Positions 34,250 through 48,499 of a stretch of 64,000 nucleotides of DNA are shown here, piece after piece (the stretch's first letter is position 1; each line of letters opens with the position of its first letter). Under the pieces are notes generated by a model that was not told where the DNA came from, did no database searches, and worked only from the letters and a program-made list of their open reading frames with translations. Both the position numbers and the translations under genes were made by a program. Source of the stretch: Acanthaster planci (taxonomy: Eukaryota; Echinodermata; Asteroidea; Valvatida; Acanthasteridae); the NCBI RefSeq assembly GCF_001949145.1, contig NW_019091395.1, positions 1,447,402 through 1,511,401 on the forward strand. Direction: 5' to 3'.

Positions 34250-34906
34250 CGAGCCCCTTTTACGGTCACTGTGGCAACGGAAAATTACAAAATTTGTCGC
34301 GGCTGTCAGGGGCGCTGAAGCGCACACAAGAAGCACGGCGTGTTCTCTCGCAGATGTTTCCGGATCCACCGTGTGACTGAACTCTCAAGCCTCTGCTGCG
34401 TCAGATGGCAAGTCAAACGGAAGTTGTCTCTCTTTACACCTGCGCGACGGCTTGCTTGCGAGCTTGCTGTTTAGTGAATCCGTCGGGGAAGGGGTCTGGC
34501 GCAGACAATTTCTGTAGACTTCAATAACTCACGCAGGAATACATTTTGACGTTATACCCAGTTCCTGCCTCGAGCGGGTAGTGACCACAGGCCAAAAGGA
34601 TCGGGTGGAACGACTTCGTTAAAACGACGGAGACACGAATCCGAACGATTCCCGACTCCAGGCAGTGCAGTGGAACTAGTACGGACAAAAACCGGACGGC
34701 CAGAAGCTGATGCATTTTCTTGAGTACATGGAGGCCTATAGTTGTTAAAAGTTGCTGTGTGTGGTTTAGAACCAAGACTATTAATTCTAAGACACTGATA
34801 CTGCCACACTGATTTGTGAACGCCATAGTCTCAGTACCAAGAGTAGAGGTCACTCAGCAGCCCAACCTACCTCAGGCTAAGTTATCTCGTCGAACAGCAG
34901 ATAATG
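34250..34906 (+). promoter_or_regulatory. Possible promoter and first exon of an unknown gene
   Basis: 34250-34700 is richer in CpG than its surroundings. At 34904 an ATG is followed directly by a strong donor (ATG|gtaagc). This would suit an untranslated first exon ending at or beside a start codon, but no downstream exon is established, so it may be chance. Confidence 0.25.
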
Positions 34907-34909
34907 GTA

Positions 34910-37167
34910 AGCACATTCCAGTTTCATGTTGATATTGGGCCTACTATGATAGACGAAACACGGTATTGTGTGTGTGTTTGTGTCTTCGTTGGTCAAAGTG
35001 TATCAAATCGATGAACAACTATTACGCAGCATCCATGTTAACATACTAACTATACTCCATTCAACGGCAAAAATCATTGTCTGAGAAAATACCTCGAAAG
35101 CCAACACTAAGCATCCAAGGAGCTTTTCTTATTAGAAAGGGCACTGTTTTCGACCAACTATACAGTATACATTTCCACAGAAAGCCTGTCGTCGTTGAAT
35201 TAAGAAAATTTCCACATACATGTTCATTACAGTGTTTGCAGCTTTAAAGTATGTTATTTTCGTGCGACTTTTACGTATCCCATCCCAGACATCTCTTAAG
35301 AGAATTGGAGTTTTCTTGCACAAGTATCCCACTGCATCGTCGGTACTGTTTCAACGCTGACACTGTTCCTGTTTGCGTATGGCCTTTCGTTGTAATGCAT
35401 TATCTGAAATGATATGTCTGCTAGAAATCCAATTACCTAGCAGTCAGTGGAGTGAAACGGCAGGGTGATTATCTGTAATAACGTGGCTGGTGCAATTACA
35501 GTGTCGACAAAGATGATGAAGGCTGCAGTCATCACTGCATGCAAGACCTGGCTTCCCAAATATATCAGCTCAAAATGTGCCTCTTGTCGTGTAATGTGAC
35601 GCTTCGCATGAAACCCATTCAGAGCATTTCATTGATGTTCAAGTAGTTTATGTGAATTGTTCCGTTGATTTGTCGTTTTTAGTCAGGGAGACCTTCCTGT
35701 TTAGACGCGTACCAAGAGCAGAAAGCATTAAAAAGTGAGTTTGACAGATGTACATGAACTAAAAAAAAGAGGTACGTTTTGTGTCTTTATTTCGTTGCTT
35801 TGAATTTGACTAATTTACATGTATCTGTAAAACCCAAATGAAGTGACAAATACCAGAAAAATAGTGTGCCTCATGTGACAGGCTTGTTCAAAAGATGAAA
35901 TCAGAATTTGAGCAAAGGCGCCTCGAATTTAAAATTAAACTATGAATGAAAACTGAAAAAAATATTGTTTAAGATGCTATTACTTTAATCTCAAATTACG
36001 CCTATGACGCTTTAAAAAGTTGTGTAGGAGTAAGAGTGAATAATCCACATTTGGGGTTTTATTTATATGTTTGGTGTTGTTTATATTTTTACATTCACTT
36101 TACCAAATGTCTGTTGTGAACATTTCCAAATGCGGCAACTATGCCCAACCGCTGTCTCTGATGTTAAAAATAGCCCTTGACCCGTCGTTGAATTGAAACC
36201 CTGCTTGGTGCATAATCAGAATCTGGTTTCTACGATTATAGAGACGCACCTGGTCCCTTGCAGAGTCTCAAATTTTGTCAGATTCACAGCCACGCGTGGT
36301 TGAGTTTGATCCTCGAAGAAGAAATCCAATTATAAAGTAACTGGCTTGGTATTGAACCAAACTCACTCTTTCCGCACCGATTTGAGAATCTCTTTAAAAA
36401 GGAAATGTGATACAAATTAACATGTCAGATAAAACAGGAAAACTGCCCTCGTCAGTGAATAACCAGTGAGAAGATAGCTATGCTCCTGTCGAGTGTAACA
36501 CTTCTTTGCTGAAGCTCCGAGAAAAAATAATTACAAGTCCATCAAAGTTTAATGAGCCGAGGAGAGACTGTCACAGTTGGGTGGTGCGTACTAGCGACAA
36601 GACGGGCGTGATAAGCCAGAGAAGACTGGGTGAAGAATGTCGGGCTTGTAACACCGTAAAGACGGGGCGCGTCGCCAGCTTCGGGCATGGGGGAAGTACA
36701 TTACATGTTGGGGGACATCACAAGAACAACAGATAATTTTGATGCTTGTGGTTTTTGTCGACGGAGCAGCTAATCGACAAAAGGCCGCCCCTGTATGCCC
36801 CCTGGCGACTGCCCTGCTGTGAGGTAAAAGACTTCGATGACTACAGCCATGAGCGTAAATCCAGGGGAGATGGGCTATTGAATTAACCCCCACACACTTT
36901 TGTGGCGAGCAAAAAATCAAGCGGACTGTGAAGGTTATTTGAGACTATCGACGACAAAAATGCATTCAATATCACTCACAAAAGGGGAAAAATAAAAAGG
37001 CATAAATATGCCCTTCTGAATGCACAGTACAGAGGTACATACCATGAACAATATCATGAACGTCGACCACAGTCATATGGTGTCAACCCCCTCCCTGCTT
37101 TTCAAATTATTGCCGGGCAAGTCATCCCCCCCCCCACCTTTCCACATCCCTGCCCCAATTGCCGGCA
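34910..37167. other. Intergenic or intronic, nothing identified
   Basis: No splice-bounded exon, RNA gene or element ends that I can support. AT-rich with scattered TACATGTA words. Confidence 0.4.
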
Positions 37168-37271
37168 CAGATTTACGCAGGGCAGGGCAGTTATTTTATT
37201 CCACAGGGAAACTTTCTTTGTGCCCACCCTGTGAAACAGATGCACTGGCCTGCAAGATGGCAGCCAGGCAA
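37168..37271 (+). repeat. Interspersed repeat, copy 3 of 3
   Basis: Shares TTCCACAGGGAAAC, CACCCTGTG and GCCTGCAAGATGGCAGCCA with copies at 1415 and 34033. Confidence 0.6.
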
Positions 37272-37363
37272 ACCTTCCACAGAGACGATCTCAGTCAACA
37301 CAGCAGTCTTTTCTAATTTGTTTAGGGAAATGTTTTTATTTTGCCTTTTGGCTTTGTCTTTGT

Positions 37364-37405
37364 TCAATTAATCAATTAATTAATTAATTAATTAATTAAT
37401 TAATT
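37364..37405. repeat. AATT microsatellite
   Basis: About nine tandem AATT units, directly before the TCTG array. Confidence 0.9.
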
Positions 37406-37429
37406 GTTTGATTGATTTGTTTGTTTGTT

Positions 37430-37486
<57 letters not shown>

Positions 37487-37503
37487 GTCTGTCTGTCTGT
37501 CTC

Positions 37504-37556
<53 letters not shown>
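37430..37556. repeat. TCTG microsatellite
   Basis: About 30 TCTG units with two short interruptions. It creates long artificial Cys/Leu/Ser/Val and Thr/Asp/Arg/Gln frames on the two strands. Confidence 0.95.
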
Positions 37557-40500
37557 TTGCAATTACTTTTTCTTTAGTCTTTTTCTGAGATTTCACATGG
37601 GAGTGAACAAGCTTTAGCTGGGGATGTTCACTGCGCTATCGATTTGGTATGACTAAATTGGAATAAGATAAACGGTGTTTGCTACTCACCTGCGCTTTTA
37701 AGAGCACTTGCTATCAGGCCAAGACGACACCTTTCTTTCGAACTCGGAGAATAACCGGATGTATTTCTGGCCTACCTTTTCCTTCTTTTTTGTCTTCTTT
37801 TTGTCTGGAAAATTGGATATGAGGCCACCGGCCTAAGTCAATATCCAAGCGGAAAACAAGATTTGATGCCGTTTGATCTGGTTGGAGCTTGACAGAATCG
37901 GTCTCAGGGGTGTATTTCGTCAGCTCCGCCGGATGTATGCCGTGTCTCACCGGGAAATCCAGGGCTGCAGCTTCATAACCACCTCGTCTTTTTTGGCGTT
38001 GTCGGTGAAATCACGGCGCGAGCTATATAGGTATAGCGGGTATTTGGTTTTGAAGTTTTGCACAGGGGCAGAAGTGCGCAAATAGAGAATTCCAAATGAT
38101 GGAAAAGGAGGAGCATTAAAGCAAGAAGGAACTGTCACAGAGGTTCCAGGCCCGTTGAGCTTAGTTATCAGCTGACGGATATAAAACGGCAGGAGGAAAT
38201 GTGCGGTACGTGGAAATCCGTCATGCATGGCGTTAAATTTCAGCAAATTTTCTTTACTTCTTAAACATGCATTTTAGAAACCAATATCCTAACTCAATGA
38301 AATGTTTACAAAGAAATTTAAATCAACGTACGGTAGATTTCCAGACGACTTCTCTTGTAGAGAAATAATGATGAGGAAACGTTCAATTTAGATGGGAAAA
38401 AATGGGAATAATGATATTATTTTGCAGAAGCACGTTGAGTATATATCGCTAATGCACGCGCAACCCCAAGATTCTGTCTCGTTATTCATTTTATTAAATG
38501 AACTGTGCTGTAATTTATTCACATAACAGAGTATATTTTAATCATCATACTTAGTTCGCTTGATCTTGATCGCGAGTTTGGCTACTCGGCAGGCTTGCTT
38601 GCTTTTTATTTGTTTGTAATACAGTGCGTTATTATTCGTTCACTTTCGATGTTTAGCGCTCAGAGACTTCTAGTTGCTTACGTAATGAGTGGCAGTAGAT
38701 ATGGATCTGCTCTGCCCCCTCGGCCGATTTTTCCTCATAAGCCTCCCTTCAGTTTGTAATTGCGTCGGGTTTGACTTGTATCAAAAGATGCACTCTTTTT
38801 TTCTCTCTCTCGTGAGCAGAGTTGTTGCGCACTTTCAGGGTTATTTGGTGGTTGACAGACACTCTGCTAATGAAACTTGCCAATTCATACATTTGCTTTG
38901 TCGTACTACACATGAGCAAAGGCGGATCTAGAACAAAAGTTCGCAGGTGGAGCAATATTATTGTTTTTGAGGGGCCTTAAAGTTTGAAATTTCATCGTAA
39001 ATCTTTTATGGCTTTTAAGGGAGGCAAGGCTGAATTAGGAGCTTTTTGCCCTATTTCGGAGGGAACAACCCTTTTTTTAATTACTTTTCGAAACTATTAT
39101 AATTGACTGTTTACTTTTGGGGGCGTGGCCCTCATTACAGCCCCGGATTCCTTTTTGGTTTTTATACTGATGCAAATTTCAATATTTATGAGCAAAACCA
39201 TGATGCCAGGGATAGATCTCAATGTTGCATTGATTTGGGCACAAATAACTGCTGGAATTTGTCATGTTTTGCTGTTCTATTTTTTTTTTATAATTTAAAA
39301 ATGTTGCATAACACACGGCAACCCTTTCTCAGAAATGTTTCAATAAACAAATTCTGGGTTCACAATTGGAATAGAAACATTTATCACTGAACATCGTCTT
39401 CCCAGAATGACATGACATCAACAACAGTGCCCACAGCTGTCCGCAAAACATGGAGAAGTTTCAATATTTAAAAAGAAATACACCTCTCCACACATTTAAC
39501 CTCAAAGTGAACTTTGTCACACACTGACGACCAGTGTAAAGTAGCACATTGGTGGGCACGGAAGTTATACTCATCATGGGGACTTCCTGCGTAAAGAAAT
39601 AGAAGTACTGGAGCAGCGGGTTTGGTGTTAAAAATGGCCTCTCTATGGATTGGAAAGAACCCTTTTCGCTCACGACATTCGTTTGATCCTTCATAGAACA
39701 TTCCTCTCGCTGTAACCTTGACGTCCAGGCCAACTGTCTCACTTGCCTGATCCACTTGCCTGAAACAACTGAATGACATAACAACCGTATAAAGTAATAC
39801 AGGTTGTCACATTTTCCTGTCAAAGATCTCGCCAAGGATCACGAGTCGGCTGTGTGTAGGGACGAGTGGCAGGCAATTAATCCAAGGGGCACTCATCTCG
39901 AAGTATGCAAATGACATGAACTACAATGTATAAGGAGCAAGTCATTGTGGACCCATTTTGTTTCCTGACGAGTGTTCCTGGATAAAGTGTGCATTGCTTG
40001 TACATACGTACATGAGAGAGAAATAGAAAAGAATCATTTGTAACATAAATTTTAGTAGCATTTAGACATGATCAGGAAATTTAAAAACAGCGGCTAGTTT
40101 GAGACTTAATCTACCTAATTACGAACAAAGTTGTTTCTAGTGCTGATAATGTTAAAAATTCATGAACCCAGCGTACAGTGAAGTTGTATTCAATTAACTC
40201 TGACAATTGAAACGTCTTTACAATGGATGCTCACAAGACGAATGATACGAAACTAGAAATCGGCCTACCACGGTCCCCATGATAATTTTGGGGTCTGTTG
40301 AGCCTGAACCAGTGTGTCCTGAATCCGTGCACTATGATAAATTTCTCAGAGCCACCTTACACCAACAGTACCGGTACATGAATGGCAACTTTACGATGGC
40401 TATACTACACTCATCGATAGGTCTCAGGAGTGCATTATGGCGCCGTTTTCCCAGCCTGCCGTCAAAGTGTTAAAAACGAACCCGTAGCCGATTCTGTTTG

Positions 40501-43500
40501 CGGTATTTCGACACCTTTCTTGCCAAACATATTCAATTGCATTTCACACCCGGATACCTTCTAACCATTCAGTTGCAGCAAAGTGCAAACCGTCAGTACT
40601 GTTATAACACGGCTGTGAAAGGCAAATAAATTTGAGCTGTTTGAGCAAACACCGTGGATGGAAACTAATAGAACTTGGGACATTTCAAGAGCTTTGTCGT
40701 GCGTGGAGATGAACGGCAGCAGGTGTGTTTTGCAAAATTGAGCTGGCATAATGACAACTTTTTGTCAAATGGATTTAGGGTTAACCTATACATTAACATT
40801 TGTACCAGTGTGCAATACACGGTTGCAACATGGCAACATAATGGGCAGTTGTTGTCCAACAACAGGTAGAATAATTAATGAGATCTTGTGGAGGGATAAC
40901 AAGGTTAGAGTATTATTTCATCCTACCCCAAAGTGTTGGTGAAAACTGTTCCCTGGTTTCAATTACGACCTCTTTAAGCTTTAGCGAGAAACTCAATGCA
41001 GCCGCCTGAAACGCTTATGGAAGGCACGACTGACAACGAATCATGGGGTGGATCCGTGGAAGTGGAGGACAGGAGAAATATATTGGTAGACAATTGAAGA
41101 GCTGTGTTGCCGTGTTCTCGGCACCTGCGCTAATACGTTACTGAGGGTTTGTGCAAATTCGAATGAAAGTTCACATTGATTTTCGCCCAACAAGGGCAAA
41201 CGAGCACGAGCTGTGTGTTTGCGTCTGCTACATGAATAAGGATAAAAAGAACTAAATCACACACACAGCTATATAAACGCTCAAAGTATAGTGACTCTTA
41301 AACTCTTGAAAAACAGTCATTACTGGAGTCAAACTCAGTGTTTGCGAGTGACTGTGTCCTTAAGGTATACTGTTTTGGCTAATTACAGTTCCCACATGTT
41401 TTGGGTCGTGCATTTGTCCTCATACATACTTGGAACTGTATTAACAATTGGGAATGATTGTCTTTGAAAAAACGAGAACGGTGGATTCATTCTTTAAGCA
41501 ACTGCTTCGAAATTTCGCCTGGGCCTTGTAATGTGCTCATTACTCTGTATTAGCGCGTTCGAATACTTCTTCCGCGCATACTAGGATAAGCCACGACTAT
41601 GCCCAATTTAACACTCACTTAGCGTTTACTTGGGCCTGGCTCATGTAACAGATCCTGGATGTATCTGTGTCAATGTCACTTGCTTCCGACAGATTGAATT
41701 CACGTGGCAATCTGAATCCCTGTATGACCACCTGACCCAGTTTGGGAACCTCGATTAACCCCGAGGTCGTTCGTTTATTGCCACACATTGCACATGCCTA
41801 CCTAAACCTAAAAAAAAAAATACATCTTGATAACCTACCTAAACCAATGAGGACATCACAGGTAAGCGCTTGGGAAGAAACCGAATGGTCTGCATGAGAT
41901 TGTCGTTAAATCCGTGGAAGCAACATGATTTCACGTGATTCCGTGTGCATACAAATTTTTGCATTGTGAGCATTTAGTTGCCCGGAGCTTTTTCCACGAG
42001 CCGAAAGTGTGATTCCAAGCGCTAGTGGGTGTATTGTTCACTGTTTCCTGTCATCGAAACTTAGTGATTTGAGTTCCTTTCATAGTGAAGAAAGGTGACA
42101 AAAGAAATAAAAGATAAATGTCACCTAAATAAAACAGAATGAGAGCCTTGTTTACCAAGTTAGGAAGTATCATTTCCATTGGTTAAATCCTCACAAAAAA
42201 TTCTTCATAAAACGCACCAATGAAACACATCGTGGTATTGAAACAAGCTGGAAAATCCTGTTGCGCCGTTTGCCTGGCTTTGAGCCAATACCTCTTCTCG
42301 AACTCTTGAAATATTCCGAGAATGCATCGAAGGCACAAAAGGCAGGAAATAGATAAGGAACAGACATAATTTAGTTTGTGAACTTTGCACATGCCGGGCA
42401 GAAACCTTTCTTTATGAGAGGCTATTTAACTTTCAGAACAAGTCACGTAGATTTTATTTGCATTTTCCGACTTCTCTCGATTTAGCTCTGAATAACCTCA
42501 GTTATTTAATTCAAAGTCAACTGTCACCATCGTTAGGAGCAAAATGTCCTATTTGCTGACAGTTGATGTATGAAAACAACGTTAGACGAAGATATTAACA
42601 GTAGTTTTTCCTGTGAGGGGGATTAAGGTATGGTAAAAAAGACGTGTTTGTTTTCTTGCACTACTACAATGTTGGCTTACACACGGGGCCCAAACCAGAT
42701 GCTGTTCGTCTGAAAAAATCATACGCCTGAAACACGGAAAGTAACTCCCCACACAGATAATTAGCCACGAAGGGATGCCGCTTCTCACTGGGTGATTACA
42801 GCACGTCCTAGGAAGGCTATCATATTGCCATGGTAACCGTATTCTGTGTTGCCTTGGTGAGCGGCAGAGATGATTGCAAACGTATCCAAGCACAGGATGG
42901 CTTGGCCAGAAATGCAATCCCCCAAGGTAAGCCTTGGAAAAATACACCCTAATGAGTGCCCTAGGAACCGTGCAGTGAGCTATTGAAAGAGGCTTCTGAA
43001 AAAAAGGGGGCTGTTCTCTGTCGGGGACACGAAGCCGTGGTTTGTCTGTAATACATATCGCCCTGTATCTGGTAAACTTTTCACCGTGAACACGCTCAAG
43101 CGGACAACGCATAGCCTAATGTGACATTATGGCTTTCTCCTGTGTCACATAGCCAGACCTCGTTATGTATTTCAGAAATGACCCCTATTGATGGGCAAGC
43201 ACTGATGTCCCGGTTCGTCATAGGACGGCTTCAATCTCACGGTACTTGCGCCCATACATGGCCCCTTCCCGCTGATCACATGCCTTAATTCGCCTTTACG
43301 TGAAATGTTTGCGGTGGTAGGCCTATATCTTTATACTGTACTGAAGTAGGTCAGTATACTTCTCACTCGCAACGCCGTTTCAATGTCCAGTGATGTTTTC
43401 TCCTTATAATATCATGTTGGCCCAGTTCCATAATTTATGTGCCATGCGAGCTAAATACACCTGAGAAGCGGTCACGACCAATGCACTGTACCGAAAGTCA

Positions 43501-43791
43501 CTGTGACTTGCAACTTGTTTTTTGTGTAATTTTAAGTAAAATCCATCCTTTCAGTATTGGTTTTGAATATCACTGAATTCGATTTTTCCAAGTATCATAA
43601 TATTTCTAATGTATGATTTAAAACGGGTATAGTGTATTGATTCCAGCTATGGGTTTGCAATGTCCTTTTTCGGCCGCGTATTTTCCATTCAAAAGAGTCC
43701 CACTGCGTGACAACATTACAGAGATCAGACTGAAAAAGGGGTATGAAGTACGTAAACGTCTGTCCTGACCAGCCCAACGAACCCAAACCGA
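37557..43791. other. Intergenic, no gene supported
   Basis: A strong minus-strand donor (GCGCAG|gtgagt at about 37690) could mark a non-coding exon of an unknown transcript. Otherwise there are only chance frames, the longest being 176 codons on the minus strand at 43112-42582, with no recognisable motif. Confidence 0.4.
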
Positions 43792-44320
43792 CCCACACAC
43801 ACACACAACCCAACCCAACCCTACTTAACTCAACCCAACCTAACCCAAACTAACCTAAACCAAATCAAGCCAAACCAAACTAAACCAAACCAAACCGAAC
43901 CAAATCAAGCCAAACCAAACTAAATCAAGGCAAACCAAACCAAACCAAACCAAATCAAGCAAACCAAACCAAATCAATCCAAACCGAATCAAATCAAACG
44001 AAACCAAAACAAACCAAGCAAACCAAACCAAATCAAGCCAAACCAAACCAACCCTAACCAAATCAAGCCAAACCAAATCAAGTCAAACCAAACCAAACTA
44101 AATCAAACCAAACCAAACCAAATCAAGCAAACCAAACCAAACCAAATCAATCCAAACCGAATCAAACCAAACCTAACCAAATCAAATCAAGTCAAACCAA
44201 ACCAAACAAAATCAAGCAAACCAAACCAGACCAAATCAATCCAAACCAAACCAAATCAAGCCAAACCAAATCAAACCAAACCAAACCAAATTAAGCCAAA
44301 CCAAACCAAATCAAGCCAAA
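43792..44320. repeat. CCAAA-type tandem array (about 0.5 kb)
   Basis: Degenerate tandem of AACCAAACC and AATCAAGCC words, giving a longer unit of roughly 20-25 bases. The plus strand is almost free of G. It grows out of an ACAC/AACCC tract and ends at a single N (44321), so its true length is unknown. Confidence 0.9.
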
Positions 44321-44321
44321 N

Positions 44322-47300
44322 GTTATATATAATTCGATTCAGAACGACAAACCCAGACTCAACTCAACCTATAACTAACTCACCTCGCCCAACTCATGTC
44401 AACCGAACACCCATCCTAACCTACCAAACCAGGCGCAGGCCCCCAGCCTAACAAGCTGATGTTAGATTGCAAAAATGAAAATAACCCAATTTGTGTATGA
44501 CATTTACACTCACAGTATTCTACCTTTACACGGTTGCTATTCAGGTCTTATAATACTGTCTGAGGTACCAGTACTTTGTTTTGGCTAGGTGACAAGTTAA
44601 TTTATTTTTTGCCAGTATAATTATAAGTCTTATTTTCTCATGACTTTCTGACAAGTTGCAGAAAAAAACCACCCCAAGGAAGACTGAGTGTACTGAAGAA
44701 GAAACTCAGGTATCACATTGAAATATCATTTGCCTTGTTTGACTGGACAAAATTTGAAAGAGAACAATAAACACCCTCACTTTGTGTATGGATATGTGGG
44801 ACTGATTTTGTTAGGACAGTATTCGTAGAATGTTCTTTGTCTAGACACCTGATTTCCATGTGGCCGTAACGAACGCCGACAGCAAACACAATGTCAAAGA
44901 CGATGTATGACGTCATTTCACCCCACAATCTGACAAACTGGTGTTCGAAACTCCAACCCCATTCTTGTAAAATGCCTAGTTGAGGTGATTGTATCATTTT
45001 GTTCACGGAAATCTTTTTTTTATTAATTCATTTTTATTTTATTTTTTTTCAAGCCAATTTGGTGATTTTCATCCCCTTTCATCTCGTGTTTTCCTTCCCT
45101 TTATTTTCTTCCCCCACCCTATTTTACTTTTTATTTTGGGGGAGGGGCGGGGGAAGCGCCCCTTACCCCGACGCTCATGAACATGTATACACGCTGTTTA
45201 TTTTCTCGTGATACCACAATAGCATGTGTAGATTTTTGTCAATCATTTTCCGTGTAAATCAAATAGATTTTGTGAATTCTCCTTATATCTACTGCAAATT
45301 TTGACAGCTGTGATGTTATGACTTTTAAGCTCTTCGTAATTCTTTCCTTTTTAAGCGTGACTCAATATGTTAATTGTCTCCTTTGACCGTGTATGAAACA
45401 GTTGCGTACTTAAACCTATTCACTTCACGTTGAAATACTGATGACGACACGTAAAGACATTTTGTCTGATTGGTGCATTTATCGTGGATGTTTCTGCAAA
45501 CACTTAGAGTATCTATATATCTGTCGTAGCCAGGCTAAACTTTGAGCAGTACAAACCTCCATCTTAATTGACTCCAGGACCACAGTCAAGGGTAAACGTA
45601 TCCTGTTCGACCCCCAAGCGTCTTCCAGTCCTGGCCGACTTAGGTTTTATTTTGACGCTAACTTGCACATAATACGACCAAGCTGTCGTTTGATCAGCAG
45701 CACGGAAGTGGATCGACAAGGTAATTTCTAAGAGCTATTCGCTTGTATGCGCAAATTGACAAGAATGAACTTCTTCAACACTTTAAATATGGAACTGTAC
45801 GTGTAAGCATCAAAGGGATCCCTGTAATCCTCCTTATTCACAAGTCGGACATACTGAGCTGAAAGCGAGGTGAACTTTTTCTTGTATTTTTGGAAACGGT
45901 GAAGGCAATGAAACAAGTTCATTTCAGAGTAATTTCATTTACGATGATGAGTAATTTACTGTATACGATTTATTATATCTAAATGTTTTAAGCATCATAT
46001 AAAAAAGTGAGGCTTATAGCCCCAAATAGTCTGGCACCACCCACTTGATAGATTACATTAAATAAGATCGATTCTGGAAACATTATTACGATGGCTTCCT
46101 TCACTGTAAGAACGTTAGGCAAAGAAATGCCCAAGTTTTTGCCAAATGTTGGTAGAGTAGTCAACTTGATCGTTGGGTAATTATTACCCAATGGGCACTG
46201 AGTAATGGCTTTGCTCAAACGATAGCGTAAACGAGTTGCGCAAAAGTTGGTTATTTTCATTACTGCGCAACGATTGGTTTGCAAAGCAACTGTTGGTTAT
46301 GTAGGCAGTAATGATTAAGCTTTTGTTTTTCCTTATTTATTTGGCAAAATTCAACGGCTCCGTGTATAAGTTGGTACCTTGCTCCTCAGTAGTTTTGCAA
46401 TTCTGTGTCCAGATATATGTGTGACCACTCGTTGGCAACTTCTTGATTTTCCCTTTCGGTAAACATCCAGCGCGAATGCTCAGTGGTTGAGACTGTATAT
46501 TCACATAAAAATGGGCACCCATCAATTGGTGTGGTTAGAACTATGTTCTTAATGAACGAATGCCAGAAATGTGGTTTGGTTTCCCTCTTATTGCGGAACA
46601 ACAAAAAAACGGTGAGCTCTTTTATATTAAAGCAAATGCACATTTTAACCGGCTATAAAATTACATATTTGTCTGACTCAAAGGAATAGGACCTAATTTG
46701 GGCACTCACTTGGTTGGGCAGTGATAAAAAAATAACGAAAGACCGAGTATTCAGTTCATATATCTTGAGCATATAGTGCGGTGGGCATATAGCCTATGTT
46801 TTAATACACCGGGACCAGGCCTAGCCCAGCTGAATTTAGCGCCCACTAAACAACCATCTAACAACGCAAAACTTTTCCATCAGATAGACAGGCATATATG
46901 TGAGTTATGATGCTTGTTCAAAATATAAAATCATAAAGACATGTTTTACAGTTTCCAAATCGTCAATTACGTTGCCAGGGCCCCACTCCTCCAACAACCA
47001 CAGGACTTGATGATCCACCACCGTTGCATTGAGATCTACAGATACAGGCCGATCATTCCTAAATTTGTGGATGTTTCAACCCTTTCGTGCCGTAAATGCC
47101 CATTCGCTGAGATAAGTTGCCTCACTTTTTACCCAGTAATAATTCGTGGATGGATTCAGCAGAACAGCCGAACAAATTAATTGGACCATATTTATCCAAC
47201 TATCCTGACTGAAACTGTGACCAACACTGGTCGTTTTATGGATTTACCCAACCACGAAATTTACACAAAGGTTGGACAAAGAAAGCCCACGAATTCGCCA

Positions 47301-48499
47301 ATAAAGTTTACCCAGTCTTAAATTACTTTGCGCGGGTCTTTTAACAGTATTGCTTATTACACCTCCATTTCTTTAAGCGCAAGCCTGTCGCTGCTTCACG
47401 CCTTATTTTGGTGATGTATAGTTTTATCCTTCAATAACTGGTTGATTACAATATTCACAGGCAAAAGCTGTCAGGTGCAGAATTTGAAATTTATCATTAA
47501 ACGTCAAATTTAAATTTATCATTAAACGTCAAACGTCTATTCAAGTGTAAAGTCTAATTTAAGGGGGTGAAAATGGCATGGTGTATGAGTCTAACAGTGT
47601 GGTTATATGCTCAAGTGACCATTTCTCACTGATAATGCCTTGAATAAAAAGTGAGCCAACCTATACAATACACCAACCTGCCATTACTTTGTTGACCATC
47701 CTGTATGCGTACACGGTTGTGGCAACGCATGTGGATCAACCTCTTGCTGCTGCCTATGCGCATTTCGGATATCCCCTCCATAGAACAAGATCATATTAGC
47801 CAGACTCATTTCCAATCAATTTCATTCCGTCTGATGGCTTTCCACAAAAGCAATCAGGCGAGCTTGGATCTGCAATCAATGCTCGTCTAAACCAACAGTC
47901 TTTTCCACAATTTTTTTCATGGGGCTGATTTCATGTGAAAGACCACAGAATTATGATTTAATTATATAAATGCCATGCGATTCATGACGTCACTGTATAG
48001 GCAGGATATTGGATGGGGTCAGCAATCTTCTCAACTGGGAAGAGAACCACACTCTTCATAATAAAACTCTAAAGGAGATATTTCTACTGGGAACTTCCTT
48101 TAATCTAGGCCCATTCAGACACCAGTTTGCAGCATTTAAGAAATTAAAACAAAAATAGACAAACAAACAAAAATATCCACCCTTTCGACAAGTACGCTGT
48201 CAAAGTCTGTTCTGTTCCTTAATTAGAGTAGCATTGCCATTTAAGTAACAGCGCCCACAAACATTTTATAAAGCCGCAACAATTCCATGGTTGAGTTCAA
48301 AACCGCAGAATAAACTTGCAGTCACAGTTACCTCATTTATACGTTGCAAACAATACGCTCATTGAGAGACCATTTTCAAGCAAGCAGTATAAAGTCAAGA
48401 ACACGCACAAGGCAGCCCAAGTGAACCCGTGTTTTAATCATATTTTGAAGACATGAGGTCTAATTTTCAAGATGTATTTTTTTTTGCGTTGGGAAGATG
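44322..48499. other. Intergenic, one weak exon candidate
   Basis: Nothing firm. A 48-base purine-rich open stretch at 44662-44709 has an AG acceptor and GT donor. A 24-base direct duplication (AAATTTATCATTAAACGTCA) occurs near 47487-47533. Confidence 0.35.

Noticed and set aside
37430-37556. Regular short repeats as a possible CRISPR array
   Set aside because: A four-base microsatellite with no spacers, in a eukaryotic genome.
37396-37617. Cys/Leu/Ser/Val-rich and Thr/Asp/Arg/Gln-rich frames
   Set aside because: They are translations of the TCTG microsatellite.
39461-39835. 124-codon minus-strand open frame
   Set aside because: No motif, no start context of note and no splice-compatible neighbour.
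42582-43112. 176-codon minus-strand open frame
   Set aside because: No domain or splice sites, low-complexity-free but unrecognisable composition, and no neighbouring exon. Length is within chance for 64 kb over six frames.
43800-43860. AACCC words as a telomere-like tract
   Set aside because: The words drift quickly into CCAAA units and lack a regular TTAGGG-type hexamer.
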